Assembly (NCBI GenBank): GCA_020060215.1
Contig: JAGVAP010000039.1
Location: 1 to 50,547, forward strand
Length of the DNA stretch: 50,547 nt
Direction: 5' to 3'
Origin: Deltaproteobacteria bacterium
Lineage (GTDB): Bacteria > Desulfobacterota > DSM-4660 > Desulfatiglandales > HGW-15
Part shown: positions 17,542 to 25,470 of the stretch, piece after piece
Layout: each line of letters opens with the position of its first letter
How positions within the stretch are numbered: the first letter of the stretch is position 1
Notes under the pieces: generated by a model
The model's input: the letters and a program-made list of their open reading frames with translations, nothing else
Database searches by the model: none
What the model was told of the DNA's origin: nothing
Made by a program: the position numbers and the translations under genes

Positions 17542-18137
17542 AGAGATTGGTCGTGGGGATTACCGGCGCCACAGGCGCGGTTTACGGGATCAGGCTCCTC
17601 CAGCTCCTTTCCAAGTCCGAGGTGGAGACGCACCTGGTGGTCTCCAGGTCGGCGGAGAAGACGATCGAGATGGAAACGACCTGGACCGTGGAGCAGGTGA
17701 AGGGCCTTGCCGCGGTCACCTACCACATGGAAGACATCGGGGCGGATATCTCCAGCGGTTCCTTCCAGACCGAAGGCATGGTTGTGATCCCCTGTTCCAT
17801 CAAGAGCCTTTCGGCGATCGCCAACTCCTACAACGAGAACCTGTTGATCCGGGCGGCGGACGTAACGCTGAAAGAGCGGCGAAAACTGGTGCTCATGGTG
17901 AGGGAGACCCCCTTTCACCGCGGTCACCTGAAGCTCATGATGGACGTGGCCGACGCCGGAGGCGTGATCCTCCCTCCGATCCCCGCCTTCTATTTCCTGC
18001 CGCAGACCATAGACGACCTGATCAACCACTCCGTGGGCAGGGTTCTCGACGTCTTCGAGATCGACCATCAGCTTTTCAATCGCTGGGGCAGCCAAAAACT
18101 GAAGAACGCGCTGAGAAAGAAGCGAGGGGCCAATTAA
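17538..18137 (+). CDS. ubiX: Flavin prenyltransferase UbiX
   Basis: A 199-residue UbiX. The FMN-binding GITGATGAVYG is at the N-terminus. SSGSFQTEGMVVIPCSIKSLSAIA is the central signature and LVLMVRETPFHRGHLK the prenyl-phosphate-binding region, with PAFYFLPQ near the C-terminus. UbiX joins a dimethylallyl group from dimethylallyl phosphate to reduced FMN, giving the prenyl-FMN cofactor used by UbiD enzymes. Its place directly behind three UbiD genes, with a 4-bp overlap, fits that role. The next gene, a riboflavin kinase, would make the FMN substrate. Confidence 0.95.
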   Translation: MKRLVVGITGATGAVYGIRLLQLLSKSEVETHLVVSRSAEKTIEMETTWTVEQVKGLAAVTYHMEDIGADISSGSFQTEGMVVIPCSIKSLSAIANSYNENLLIRAADVTLKERRKLVLMVRETPFHRGHLKLMMDVADAGGVILPPIPAFYFLPQTIDDLINHSVGRVLDVFEIDHQLFNRWGSQKLKNALRKKRGAN

Positions 18138-18531
18138 GATCCGGGGAAAAATCGTCGACGGGTTGCGGGTTGCGGCGGACTTCACCCAGGTGCCCTGGGT
18201 GAAGGACCAGTTCCGCTCCAAGCTCGCGATCGAACCCTTTCCGGGCACGCTCAACCTCGAGATCTCGGACCCCGATGACCTCCGCGCCTTCGCGTCCCTC
18301 AAGGAAGAACAGGGAGTCGAGATCACCCCGGAGCAGGAGTGCTTCTGCAGTGCAAAATGCTATCCGGCACTGATCGCAGGCACCATCAGAGCCGCCATCG
18401 TCTATCCCTGCGTTGGAAGCTACCCGGACAACAAGATGGAGCTGATCGCGCCTGTCCACGTGAGAAAGACCCTGGGCGCAAGGGAAGGCGACCTCATCGA
18501 GGTGGAGATCCTCAGGGAGGAGAGAGGTTGA
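18133..18531 (+). CDS. DUF120-type (archaeal-like, CTP-dependent) riboflavin kinase homologue
   Basis: A short protein of about 130 residues. Recognisable family features are RGKIVDGL at the N-terminus, FRSKLAIEPFPGTLNLEI (the conserved PGTLN substrate site), a double-psi-like middle, and MELIAPVHVRKTLGAREGDL near the end. Archaeal RibK of this family phosphorylates riboflavin to FMN with CTP. The family N-terminus begins before any ATG/GTG/TTG: the match extends upstream to an ATT at 18133 overlapping the ubiX stop, while the first standard start is TTG at 18163, which would lose the RGK segment. A start at ATT is therefore suggested but unproven. Coupling to ubiX implies FMN supply for prenyl-FMN. 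Confidence 0.78.
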   Translation: MKIRGKIVDGLRVAADFTQVPWVKDQFRSKLAIEPFPGTLNLEISDPDDLRAFASLKEEQGVEITPEQECFCSAKCYPALIAGTIRAAIVYPCVGSYPDNKMELIAPVHVRKTLGAREGDLIEVEILREERG

Positions 18532-18550
18532 GAGAGGGTGGGAGAATCCT

Positions 18551-18609
18551 GCCACAAAGACACCAAGGCACAAAGCAGAGCGGCTTCGTGTGCTGGCGTC
18601 TTCGTGGCG
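18551..18609. repeat. Inverted repeat of the GCCACAAAGACAC...GTCTTCGTGGC type (copy 1)
   Basis: GCCACAAAGACACCAAGGCA at the left pairs imperfectly with a right arm ending GTCTTCGTGGC. A closely related element occurs at 44995-45053 and half of one at 34288-34310. Such elements are dispersed through many deltaproteobacterial genomes. It lies between the convergent riboflavin-kinase and response-regulator genes, where it may help end transcription. Confidence 0.7.
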
Positions 18610-18624
18610 CAATGCTGAAGTTCC

Positions 18625-19137
18625 TCAACTGCCGCCGCGGGACCTGAGGCTTTCCTTGAACCGGGTCCAGAACTCCTTGTCCGCGTCACGCCAGGCGGCA
18701 CCCCACCGCTTTTCAAAATAGGAGGAGGGGAACCGGTCCTGCCAGGTGGACCAGGGGTCCTTCCCCGTGGCCCTTGCCACGAGCACCTCGTTCAGGAGAT
18801 CGGCGATCCTCTCGATCTCCTCCTTGGGGATGTAAAACGCCGCCCCTTCCCGGATGGATCGCACAAGATTGGGAGGATTGAATGCGTGGGCCGTCAACAT
18901 CACGGCAGGCACCTTTCTCTCATTCGCAATCTTCAGAAGCCCGTATCCGTCGACACCCATGATATCCAGTACGGCCAGGTCAAAACGCTGGGTTTCCAGA
19001 AGCTCTTTGGCATCCTCGAAATTGGACGCCTTGACGACCTTGCACATCCTGAGCAGATCCTCCAGGATCTCCAGGATGTCGGGTTCATCGTCCACCACCA
19101 GGATCTTTTTGCCTCTCAAGAGAGCCTGTTCCGACAT
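18625..19137 (-). CDS. Stand-alone response regulator (paralogue of 1092-1598)
   Basis: A 170-residue receiver protein. KILVVDDEPD, the phosphorylatable Asp58 in VLDIMGVDGYGLLKIA, MLTAHAF and IPKEE give a complete receiver. The C-terminal ~50 residues (TGKDPWSTWQDRF...KEFWTRF) match the tail of the protein at 1092-1598 in spacing of Trp, Arg and Phe. The start at 19137 is preferred because GAGGAGG lies 6-7 bp upstream. There is no output domain. The two paralogues flank Liv1 and the aromatic operon, so duplication together with the catabolic block, or a joint role, is plausible. Confidence 0.88.
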   Translation of the reverse strand: MSEQALLRGKKILVVDDEPDILEILEDLLRMCKVVKASNFEDAKELLETQRFDLAVLDIMGVDGYGLLKIANERKVPAVMLTAHAFNPPNLVRSIREGAAFYIPKEEIERIADLLNEVLVARATGKDPWSTWQDRFPSSYFEKRWGAAWRDADKEFWTRFKESLRSRGGS

Positions 19138-19570
19138 ATGCAGCCTCCTCGGCACCTACAGAAAACTGGTTTTTTCACATGCGAAGGTCACCCTTCAAGA
19201 CGGTACCACCACGACGAGATATCCTATTCTTCTAGCAGATGGGACCCGCTTCCGTCAATGATGATCGGACGCCGGAGAGGGCCGTCCTCCGGCTGGAGAT
19301 AAAAGTTGACAAATAGGAAACAAGGGGCTAGCGTTTCCTGCAGGAGAGCGGAGACGCGCGCACTTCTCGTCGTTCGGGTCCATTCCAAGGAGCAATGAAA
19401 TCTTCTCCGGTCGTCAGGTCCTTTGGATGGAAACTTCTCTGCGACCTTCAAGGATGATCCGACCCGAAGGCCACAAGACAGCATCGTGTCGGGGGCCACG
19501 TAGAGCGTGTCACGTATTTTCGGGGGTCGCGTCCGAAAGGCCTGCATCGGGCCGGAATCCAGGAGGATGT
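19138..19570. other. 433-bp divergent intergenic region
   Basis: It separates the minus-strand response regulator from the plus-strand SDR. It contains one GTTGAC-N5-GGAAAC promoter element (19305-19321, listed separately), and otherwise no recognisable gene or repeat. Confidence 0.5.
19305..19334 (+). promoter_or_regulatory. GTTGAC-N5-GGAAAC promoter/operator, site A
   Basis: GTTGACAAATAGGAAAC at 19305-19321. TTGACA (19306-19311) serves as the -35 and TAGCGT (19329-19334) sits 17 bp further. GTTTCC at 19333-19338 forms an inverted repeat with the GGAAAC. It points to the SDR and Liv2 genes (first start codon 19571, leader about 230 nt). One of six near-identical copies in the window. Confidence 0.7.
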
Positions 19571-20344
19571 ATGTCTTTTCCCCAACCGTTCAATCTGGAT
19601 GGAAAGATCGCCCTGGTCACCGGGGCGGCAGGCGGGCTCGGTGCCGTCTTTGCCGAGGCCATGGCCGAGGCCGGAGCGGACGTGGTGTGTGCCGACATGG
19701 CCGATACGCATGGGACCGTCGGAAAGATCCGCGCCCTCGGGAGGAAGGGTCTGGCCGTGGTCTGCGACGTGTCCAAGGAGGAAGACGTGGCGGCCCTGTT
19801 CCATTCGACCATGGACGCATTCGGCCGGCTGGACATCCTCTTCAACAACGCAGGGATCGCAGAGGAAGCGCCCAAGCCCTTGCATGAATACACGACCCCG
19901 GAGTGGAACCGCATCCTGGCCGTGGATCTGCAGGGTGTCTTCTATTGCGCCAGGGAAGCCCTGAAGGTCATGGTAAAACAGCGAAGCGGCAAGATCATCA
20001 ATGTCGCTTCCATCTGGGGGCTGGCCGGCTCCTCCGGGTTGTTCCCCGTGCCGGCCTACAACGCCGCCAAGGGCGCGGTCGTGAACCTCACGCGCGAACT
20101 CGGCCTCGAGTATGCCCCTCTGGGGATCAATGTAAACGCGCTCTGCCCGGGTTTTTACCGGACCAACCTCGGAGGCGGCTGCGATGACCCGGAGTTCGTC
20201 AAGGGGGTCTGTGCATTCACGCCTATGGGCCGACAGGCGGAGCCCGAAGAGTTGAAGGGAGCGGCCATCTTTCTGGCCTCCTCCGCGTCCGATTACATGT
20301 GCGGACAGATGCTCGTGACCGACGGCGGGGTGTTGGCGAAGTAG
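19571..20344 (+). CDS. Short-chain dehydrogenase/reductase (SDR)
   Basis: A 257-residue classical SDR. The Rossmann motif is TGAAGGLG (17-24), NNAG is at 92-95 and the catalytic residues are Ser147, Tyr163 and Lys167. AGGAGG precedes the ATG at 19571. Members are NAD(P)-dependent alcohol dehydrogenases or ketoreductases; the Asp40-type acidic end of beta-2 (VVCADMAD) favours NAD(H). It may head a transcript with Liv system 2, 157 bp downstream, and promoter site A is 250 bp upstream. The substrate is unknown; a hydroxyacyl-CoA or an alicyclic alcohol would suit an aromatic-degradation setting. Confidence 0.9.
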   Translation: MSFPQPFNLDGKIALVTGAAGGLGAVFAEAMAEAGADVVCADMADTHGTVGKIRALGRKGLAVVCDVSKEEDVAALFHSTMDAFGRLDILFNNAGIAEEAPKPLHEYTTPEWNRILAVDLQGVFYCAREALKVMVKQRSGKIINVASIWGLAGSSGLFPVPAYNAAKGAVVNLTRELGLEYAPLGINVNALCPGFYRTNLGGGCDDPEFVKGVCAFTPMGRQAEPEELKGAAIFLASSASDYMCGQMLVTDGGVLAK

Positions 20345-20403
20345 ACGGACGATGCAGCCGGTGGCGGGTTGTGGGTGGTGGATCGGTGTTCATTTGTCCC
20401 CGG

Positions 20404-20480
20404 TCACCTGTCCCTTGTCATTGGTCCTTGGTGCTTTGTCTCTGTAAACCAGCATCCCGTTCATCCTGTCTATCCTGTCC
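20404..20480. repeat. Short imperfect direct repeats between the SDR and Liv2
   Basis: The stretch contains reiterated pieces of the CCTGTCCCTTGTCATTGGTC and CATCCTGTCTATCCTGTCC kind, built from 8-10-bp near-repeats. Comparable low-complexity spacers occur at 36078-36183 and 37461-37637. No gene is present between 20345 and 20500. Confidence 0.4.
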
Positions 20481-20500
20481 AAGTTGAGTTGGGTCCTTTC

Positions 20501-21238
20501 ATGATGATCGACGAAACGGTGCTGCGAGTGGAAAGGATTGCCAAGGGATTCGGCGGCCTGACCGTCCTGAACCACATCGACATGACCGTGGAGAGGGGAG
20601 AGCTGGTAGGCCTCATCGGCCCCAACGGGGCGGGCAAATCGACGCTCTTCAATGTGATTACCTCCATCTACACGCCGGACCGGGGCGATGTGTATCTGTG
20701 CGGAGAGAAGATCACCGGCAAGCCTCCCCATCGACTCTGCCGCATGGGGATCTCGAGGACGTTCCAGCTTGTCAGGACCTTTCTCTCCATGACCGGATTG
20801 GAGAACGTGATGGTGGGCGCCGCCTACGGGTCCGGGCACGGGAGCAGGGAGGCCCGAACGAGGGCGCAGGAGGTCCTGGAACTGGTGGGGCTTTCCGACA
20901 AAAAGGACATGATCGCGGCCCACATGACCCTTTCGGACCGCCGTCTGCTGGAGGTGGCCAGGGCTTTCGCCTCCATGCCCCAGATCACCCTTCTCGACGA
21001 GCCCATGGCCGGCCTGAACGACACCGAGGTTGCCAGGATGCTGGAGGTGATCAGGACCGCCAGGGATGAAAGAAACCTCTCCCTCCTGTGGGTCGAGCAC
21101 AAGGTAGATGCCGTGTTCTCGATCTGTGACCGCATCGTGGTCCTGGACTACGGCATCAAGATCGCGGACGGGAAACCGGCGGAGATTGCGAAGAACCCCA
21201 AGGTGATCGAGGCGTATCTTGGAGAATCCCCTGCTTGA
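20501..21238 (+). CDS. livG: Liv system 2 ABC transporter ATPase (LivG-like)
   Basis: A 245-residue ABC ATPase. Walker A is GPNGAGKST (40-48) and Walker B TLLDEPMAGLND. ISRTFQLVRTF and VIEAYLGE mark the LivG type. The signature region reads MTLSDRRLLEVARAFA, without the LSGGQ core, as in the other LivG proteins here. The ATG at 20501 gives the normal length; the ribosome site is weak. The first gene of the second transporter set, overlapping livF by 20 bp. Confidence 0.92.
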   Translation: MMIDETVLRVERIAKGFGGLTVLNHIDMTVERGELVGLIGPNGAGKSTLFNVITSIYTPDRGDVYLCGEKITGKPPHRLCRMGISRTFQLVRTFLSMTGLENVMVGAAYGSGHGSREARTRAQEVLELVGLSDKKDMIAAHMTLSDRRLLEVARAFASMPQITLLDEPMAGLNDTEVARMLEVIRTARDERNLSLLWVEHKVDAVFSICDRIVVLDYGIKIADGKPAEIAKNPKVIEAYLGESPA

Positions 21239-21941
21239 AGTGAGGGACCTCGATGTCTTCTACGACGACATGCAGGCCCTCTGGTCCGTGTCGATCCAGG
21301 CGGAGCGGGAGCGCATCGTAGCCCTCGTGGGGGCCAACGGCGCTGGCAAGACCACCCTCCTGAAGACGATCTCCGGTCTCATCCAACCCCGGAGCGGTCG
21401 GATCCTCTTCTCCGGAAAGAGCACCTCCCGTCTCCGGCCGGAGAAGGTGGTCGACTCCGGGATATCGCTGGTCCCCGAAGGGCGCCGGTTGTTTGCAAGG
21501 CTGACCGTCATGGAGAACCTCGAGCTGGGGGCGTATTCCCCGAGGGCACGGGCGGGGTTCGCGGCTTCCCTGGAGCGGGCGTTCGCGCTCTTTCCCCTGC
21601 TGCGCACAAGGGTCGATCAGGTCGCCGGCTCCCTCAGCGGCGGGGAGCAGCAGATGCTCGCCATCGCCAGGGGCCTGATGGCCCTGCCGAGCGCACTGAT
21701 GCTGGACGAACCCTCTCTTGGTCTGAGTCCGATTGTGGTCAAGACGATGTTCGACCTCATCAGGGGTCTCAAGGATCAGAAGATCGCCGTCCTGCTCGTG
21801 GAGCAGAATATCTACCAGGCCTTGAAAATCTCGGACTTTGCGTACGTGCTGAAAAACGGGAGGGTGACCCTCCACGGCAGGGGAGAGGAACTCCTCGGGG
21901 ATCCGGATTTCAAGAAGGCCTACATGGGAGCGCTGGAGTAG
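21219..21941 (+). CDS. livF: Liv system 2 ABC transporter ATPase (LivF-like)
   Basis: A 240-residue LivF-type ATPase. Walker A is GANGAGKTT (38-46), the signature LSGGEQQMLAIARGLM is canonical, and Walker B is LMLDEPSLGLSP. LVPEGRRLFARLTVMENLELG is typical. It uses a TTG start inside the end of livG. It supplies the conserved signature lacking in its LivG partner. Confidence 0.92.
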   Translation: MENPLLEVRDLDVFYDDMQALWSVSIQAERERIVALVGANGAGKTTLLKTISGLIQPRSGRILFSGKSTSRLRPEKVVDSGISLVPEGRRLFARLTVMENLELGAYSPRARAGFAASLERAFALFPLLRTRVDQVAGSLSGGEQQMLAIARGLMALPSALMLDEPSLGLSPIVVKTMFDLIRGLKDQKIAVLLVEQNIYQALKISDFAYVLKNGRVTLHGRGEELLGDPDFKKAYMGALE

Positions 21942-21947
21942 GATTCC

Positions 21948-22835
21948 ATGCTGGAATACGTGACCTTCGGGCTTTTGTCTCAGCTCCTGGTGAACGGCGT
22001 CCTCTTCGGAACGATGTACGGCATCGCCGCCATCGGCCTCAGCCTCATTTTCGGGACCATGCAGATCATCTTCATTGCACAGGGGACGATGATCATCCTG
22101 GCCTCCTATTTCTGTTTCTGGCTTTTTACCCTCTACGGGATCGATCCCTATCTCTCCCTGCTGATCATCCTTCCCGCCTCCCTGCTCCTGGGGCGCGGCT
22201 TCTATGTGGTGCTTTTCAAAAAGGTGGCGGGCTCCAAGATCACTTCCCTGCTGATCGCCTTCGGGCTGATGGCGCTCCTGGAGCACCTCATGTCCGTGCT
22301 GTGGACGGCCAACACCAGGGCGATCAGGACGGATTATACGGCCTACGGGATCACGATCTTCAACCTGAAGATCTCCCTGACCCGCCTGATCGCCTTTGTG
22401 CTCGCCCTCCTGGCCGTCGGCGGGGTGAATCTCTTTCTGAAGAGGACCCTCCTCGGGAAGGCCGTTCGCGCGGCATCGGAGGACATGGAGGCGGCGACCC
22501 TGATGGGCATCAGCCCCCATCGGGTCAACGGCATGACCTTTGCCATAGGCATCGCGCTCGCGGCGGTCGCCGGGGTCGCGATCGCCACCACCTACCCCTT
22601 TGATCCCTACTTCGGTTTCATCTTCAGCCTCAAGGCCATGATCGCCCTTGCCCTCGGAGGTCTGGGCAGCGTGGGCGGCGCATTTCTGGGAGGCGTCCTC
22701 CTCGGCGTGATCGAGAGCCTCGCCTCCTTTCTCATCAGCGGGGGATGGTCGGATGCGATATCCTACGGGGTTTTCCTCGCCTTTCTGCTGTTCAAACCCG
22801 AGGGGCTGTTCGTCCGCTCCTTCAAGAAGGCGTAA
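21948..22835 (+). CDS. livH: Liv system 2 permease (LivH-like)
   Basis: A 295-residue hydrophobic protein with the LivH pattern: NGVLFGTMYGIAAIGLSLIF at the N-terminus, the cytoplasmic coupling segment GKAVRAASEDMEAATLMGIS, and LGGLGSVGGAFLGGVLLG. It starts 7 bp after livF. It would form the membrane channel with the following LivM. Confidence 0.92.
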   Translation: MLEYVTFGLLSQLLVNGVLFGTMYGIAAIGLSLIFGTMQIIFIAQGTMIILASYFCFWLFTLYGIDPYLSLLIILPASLLLGRGFYVVLFKKVAGSKITSLLIAFGLMALLEHLMSVLWTANTRAIRTDYTAYGITIFNLKISLTRLIAFVLALLAVGGVNLFLKRTLLGKAVRAASEDMEAATLMGISPHRVNGMTFAIGIALAAVAGVAIATTYPFDPYFGFIFSLKAMIALALGGLGSVGGAFLGGVLLGVIESLASFLISGGWSDAISYGVFLAFLLFKPEGLFVRSFKKA

Positions 22836-22839
22836 GGAG

Positions 22840-23811
22840 ATGAAGCTCTCGATGCATCGGAGACTCCTCCTGTGGGCGGCGGTCGTCATGGCGGCGGCCG
22901 CGGGATTGCCTTTTGTGCTGGACACGGAGTCTTCCTATACCATCTATTTTCTCTTCCTTGCGTTCACCTACATCGCCCTTACCCAGGCCTGGAATCTCAT
23001 CGCCGGCTACACGGGCCAGATTTCCTTGGGCCACCATGCCTTTTTCGCGGTCGGCGCCTATGCAACCGGTGTCGTGTGGATCCATGACCTGACCGGAACC
23101 GGTTATTATTTCGATCCGGTGACCATGTTGCTGAGCGGGCTGGCCTCGGCGCTCCTTGCAGCGGCTATCGGTCTCCCGCTCCTGTCCAAACTCAGGGGAG
23201 ACTACTTCGCGCTGGGCACCCTCGGCCTGGGCGAGATCCTCCGCGTACTCCTCATCAAGGGCGGGGCCTTTACCGGCGGGGCCACCGGTCTCATGCTCCC
23301 CGCGGGCGCCTACACCTCCATGAAGCCCTACTATTTCACCGGCCTCATCCTGGCGCTGCTCAGCACGGGGGTCGTCTACGGGATCGTCCGATCCCGGATC
23401 GGCCTGGCGCTGGGTGCGATCAGGGAGGACGAAATGGCCGCTGCCGCGAGCGGCGTCCATGTTCTCCTCTACAAGGTCCTGGCCTTTGCCGTGAGCGGTT
23501 TCTTTGCAGGTCTCTGCGGGAGTCTCCAGGCCTACTATCTCTTCCACATCCATCCCGAGGGCTTCCTGAACCTGAACTGGACCCTTTATCCGATCCTCAT
23601 GTGCGTGCTGGGCGGCAGCGGCACCATCCTCGGGCCTGTGCTCGGGGCCGTGTTCCTGACCGGGGTCTTCTCCCTCGCCAACATCTATCTGCCCGAGGTA
23701 CACCCCATCTTCTCGGGAGCGCTGATCATCGGTGTGATGCTGTTCCTGCCCAACGGGATTTTCAGACTGAGGAGGAAAGGAGGTAAGACGGGAACTCCTG
23801 TAACGCTATGA
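22840..23811 (+). CDS. livM: Liv system 2 permease (LivM-like)
   Basis: A 323-residue LivM-type permease, with WNLIAGYTGQISLGHHAFFA, LRGDYFALGTLGLGEILRVL and GLALGAIREDEMAAAASGVH. The ATG at 22840 immediately follows TAAGGAG, so the ATG at 22852 is an alternative start. It is followed by the binding-protein gene, completing the order G-F-H-M-binding protein. Confidence 0.92.
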   Translation: MKLSMHRRLLLWAAVVMAAAAGLPFVLDTESSYTIYFLFLAFTYIALTQAWNLIAGYTGQISLGHHAFFAVGAYATGVVWIHDLTGTGYYFDPVTMLLSGLASALLAAAIGLPLLSKLRGDYFALGTLGLGEILRVLLIKGGAFTGGATGLMLPAGAYTSMKPYYFTGLILALLSTGVVYGIVRSRIGLALGAIREDEMAAAASGVHVLLYKVLAFAVSGFFAGLCGSLQAYYLFHIHPEGFLNLNWTLYPILMCVLGGSGTILGPVLGAVFLTGVFSLANIYLPEVHPIFSGALIIGVMLFLPNGIFRLRRKGGKTGTPVTL

Positions 23812-23943
23812 CGCGGGAGACCGAGGAGTCGTGACCTTCGCTGAAGACCCCCCGGCCCGCAACAAGGCTGACCCGGAGGATGGCGGATGCAAATCCCCGT
23901 CTCCAAAGATCATCAACCCGAACAGAAGAGAGGAGGTTTTACA

Positions 23944-25164
23944 ATGGCGGAGAAGAAGGCGTTCCAGCGGTGCGGATTGTTCCTCACGGCCTTTGCGGCC
24001 TGCATGTTTCTTCTCTCAGGGGCCTGGGCGGCGGAGAAGAAGGAGATCCTCATCGGCGCGCCCCTTTCCCTGACCGGCATCCTGGCCATGGACGGGGAGG
24101 AGCAGGGCTGGGCCTATGAGCAGGCCGTGAGCGATGTCAACAAGAGCGGCGGGATTTTCGTGAAGGAGTACGGCAAGAAACTACCGGTAAGGCTCATCGT
24201 GGCCGATGACGAATCCACTTCCGGCAAGGCGGCGGCCGCGGTGGAGAAACTCATCAAGATCGACAAGGTGGATCTGCTCCTCTCGACCCATTCCACACCC
24301 CTGATCCTGCCCACCTGCGTCACGGCCGAAAAATACAAGAAGTATTATCATGCCACCACGATATGGCCCCCCCTGTGGAAAGAACAGAAGTTCAAATGGT
24401 CCAGCGTCCTGTTCTTCACCCCCATGCAGGGAAGCGAGGTCCCGTTCCTGATCTGGAAGAGCCTCCCTGAAGCGGACAGGCCCAGGAACGTGGCCCTGCT
24501 GATGGAAGACTCCATCGACGGACAGGCGTTCGGCGGTTGTTTCCGGGACTCGGCCAAGAATTACGGGTATACCTTTGTCCTGGATGAACCCTGGGCGGTG
24601 GGGGCCAAGGATTACTCGTCCCAGATCCTGAAGGCCAAGGCCAAGAACGTGGACGCCATGCTGATCTTCGGTTCTCCCCAGGACAGCATCACCCTCGTCA
24701 GACAGATGAAGGAGTCCGGCCTCAGCGTGAAGTACCTCCATGGATGGAAAGGGACATGGACCTCCGAGTTCTGGAAGGCCCTCGGCAAAGACGCCCAGTA
24801 TGTCATGCTCGACGGGTTCTGGTCCGAGGACTATCCCTTCCCGGGCGCCAAGGAACTGGGAGAGAGGTATACGAAGAAGTTCAACAAGCAGTCGGTGAGC
24901 ACGGGGTTGTACTACGGACTGGCCCAGATCCTCTGGCAGGCCATAGAGCGGGCCGGCAGCCTGGATTCGGCCAAGGTGAGGAATGCGGTGGCCGGAGGGG
25001 AGTTCAAGGGGACCGTGATGGGGGACGTGAAGTACGACCAGGACGGCATCGCGCTCTTCGAAAGCACCGGAAACCAGTGGTGGGATGGAAGACAGAAACT
25101 GGTCTACCCGGCGGTGGAAGGCTCATGGAAATTGAGGCTGGCGCCGCCGTGGGATAAACGATAA
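23944..25164 (+). CDS. Liv system 2 periplasmic substrate-binding protein
   Basis: A 406-residue LivK-type binding protein. A signal peptide ends around LLSGAWAAEKK, and the mature chain starts KEILIGAPLSLTGILAMDG. Mid-protein AVSDVNKSGGIFVKEYG is typical. AGAGGAGG precedes the ATG at 23944. It differs strongly from the Liv1 and Liv3 binding proteins, so the three systems probably serve different ligands. A GC-rich hairpin (25319-25348) follows the gene. Confidence 0.9.
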   Translation: MAEKKAFQRCGLFLTAFAACMFLLSGAWAAEKKEILIGAPLSLTGILAMDGEEQGWAYEQAVSDVNKSGGIFVKEYGKKLPVRLIVADDESTSGKAAAAVEKLIKIDKVDLLLSTHSTPLILPTCVTAEKYKKYYHATTIWPPLWKEQKFKWSSVLFFTPMQGSEVPFLIWKSLPEADRPRNVALLMEDSIDGQAFGGCFRDSAKNYGYTFVLDEPWAVGAKDYSSQILKAKAKNVDAMLIFGSPQDSITLVRQMKESGLSVKYLHGWKGTWTSEFWKALGKDAQYVMLDGFWSEDYPFPGAKELGERYTKKFNKQSVSTGLYYGLAQILWQAIERAGSLDSAKVRNAVAGGEFKGTVMGDVKYDQDGIALFESTGNQWWDGRQKLVYPAVEGSWKLRLAPPWDKR

Positions 25165-25277
25165 AAGGGATCACCGGCCGGAGTGGCGGAATGGAGAGAT
25201 GGAGGGGTGCCAAGACTGGCCAAGGCACGTGACGCTGGAACGCAACCATGGGACGCCGGAGCGTCCGGTGGCGCGTA

Positions 25278-25295
25278 CCCACGCGGGAGCGTGGG
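25278..25295. repeat. Small hairpin CCCACGC-GGGA-GCGTGGG
   Basis: A perfect 7-bp stem with a 4-nt loop lies downstream of the Liv2 binding-protein gene. Hairpins of the form ACCCACGC...GCGTGGGA are common dispersed REP-like units. It is part of the 306-bp gene-free stretch 25165-25470, which holds no open frame worth noting. Confidence 0.55.
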
Positions 25296-25318
25296 AACGG
25301 CAAACAACCACGCGATCT

Positions 25319-25348
25319 CCGCCGTCCGGCCCCGCGGCCGGACGGCGG
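25319..25348. terminator. Strong GC hairpin after Liv system 2
   Basis: CCGCCGTCCGGCC (25319-25331) pairs perfectly with GGCCGGACGGCGG (25336-25348) around CCGC. It is a 13-bp all-perfect stem but lacks a T-run on either side, so it would be a non-canonical terminator or an mRNA-end protector of the Liv2 transcript. Confidence 0.45.
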
Positions 25349-25470
25349 TGGACCCGGGATCCAAGATGCAGGATGAAGGAAGAGGCAAGACTCGGGGGGG
25401 GGGGAAGCAAGATCTTTTATCATGAATCCTGTGCCCTGTACCCTGCATCGTTTCATTGAAGGAGGGAGAT

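Noticed and set aside
25319..25348. Attachment site or phage operator
   Set aside because: No integrase, tRNA or phage gene is nearby; the structure is better explained as an RNA hairpin after the Liv2 operon.
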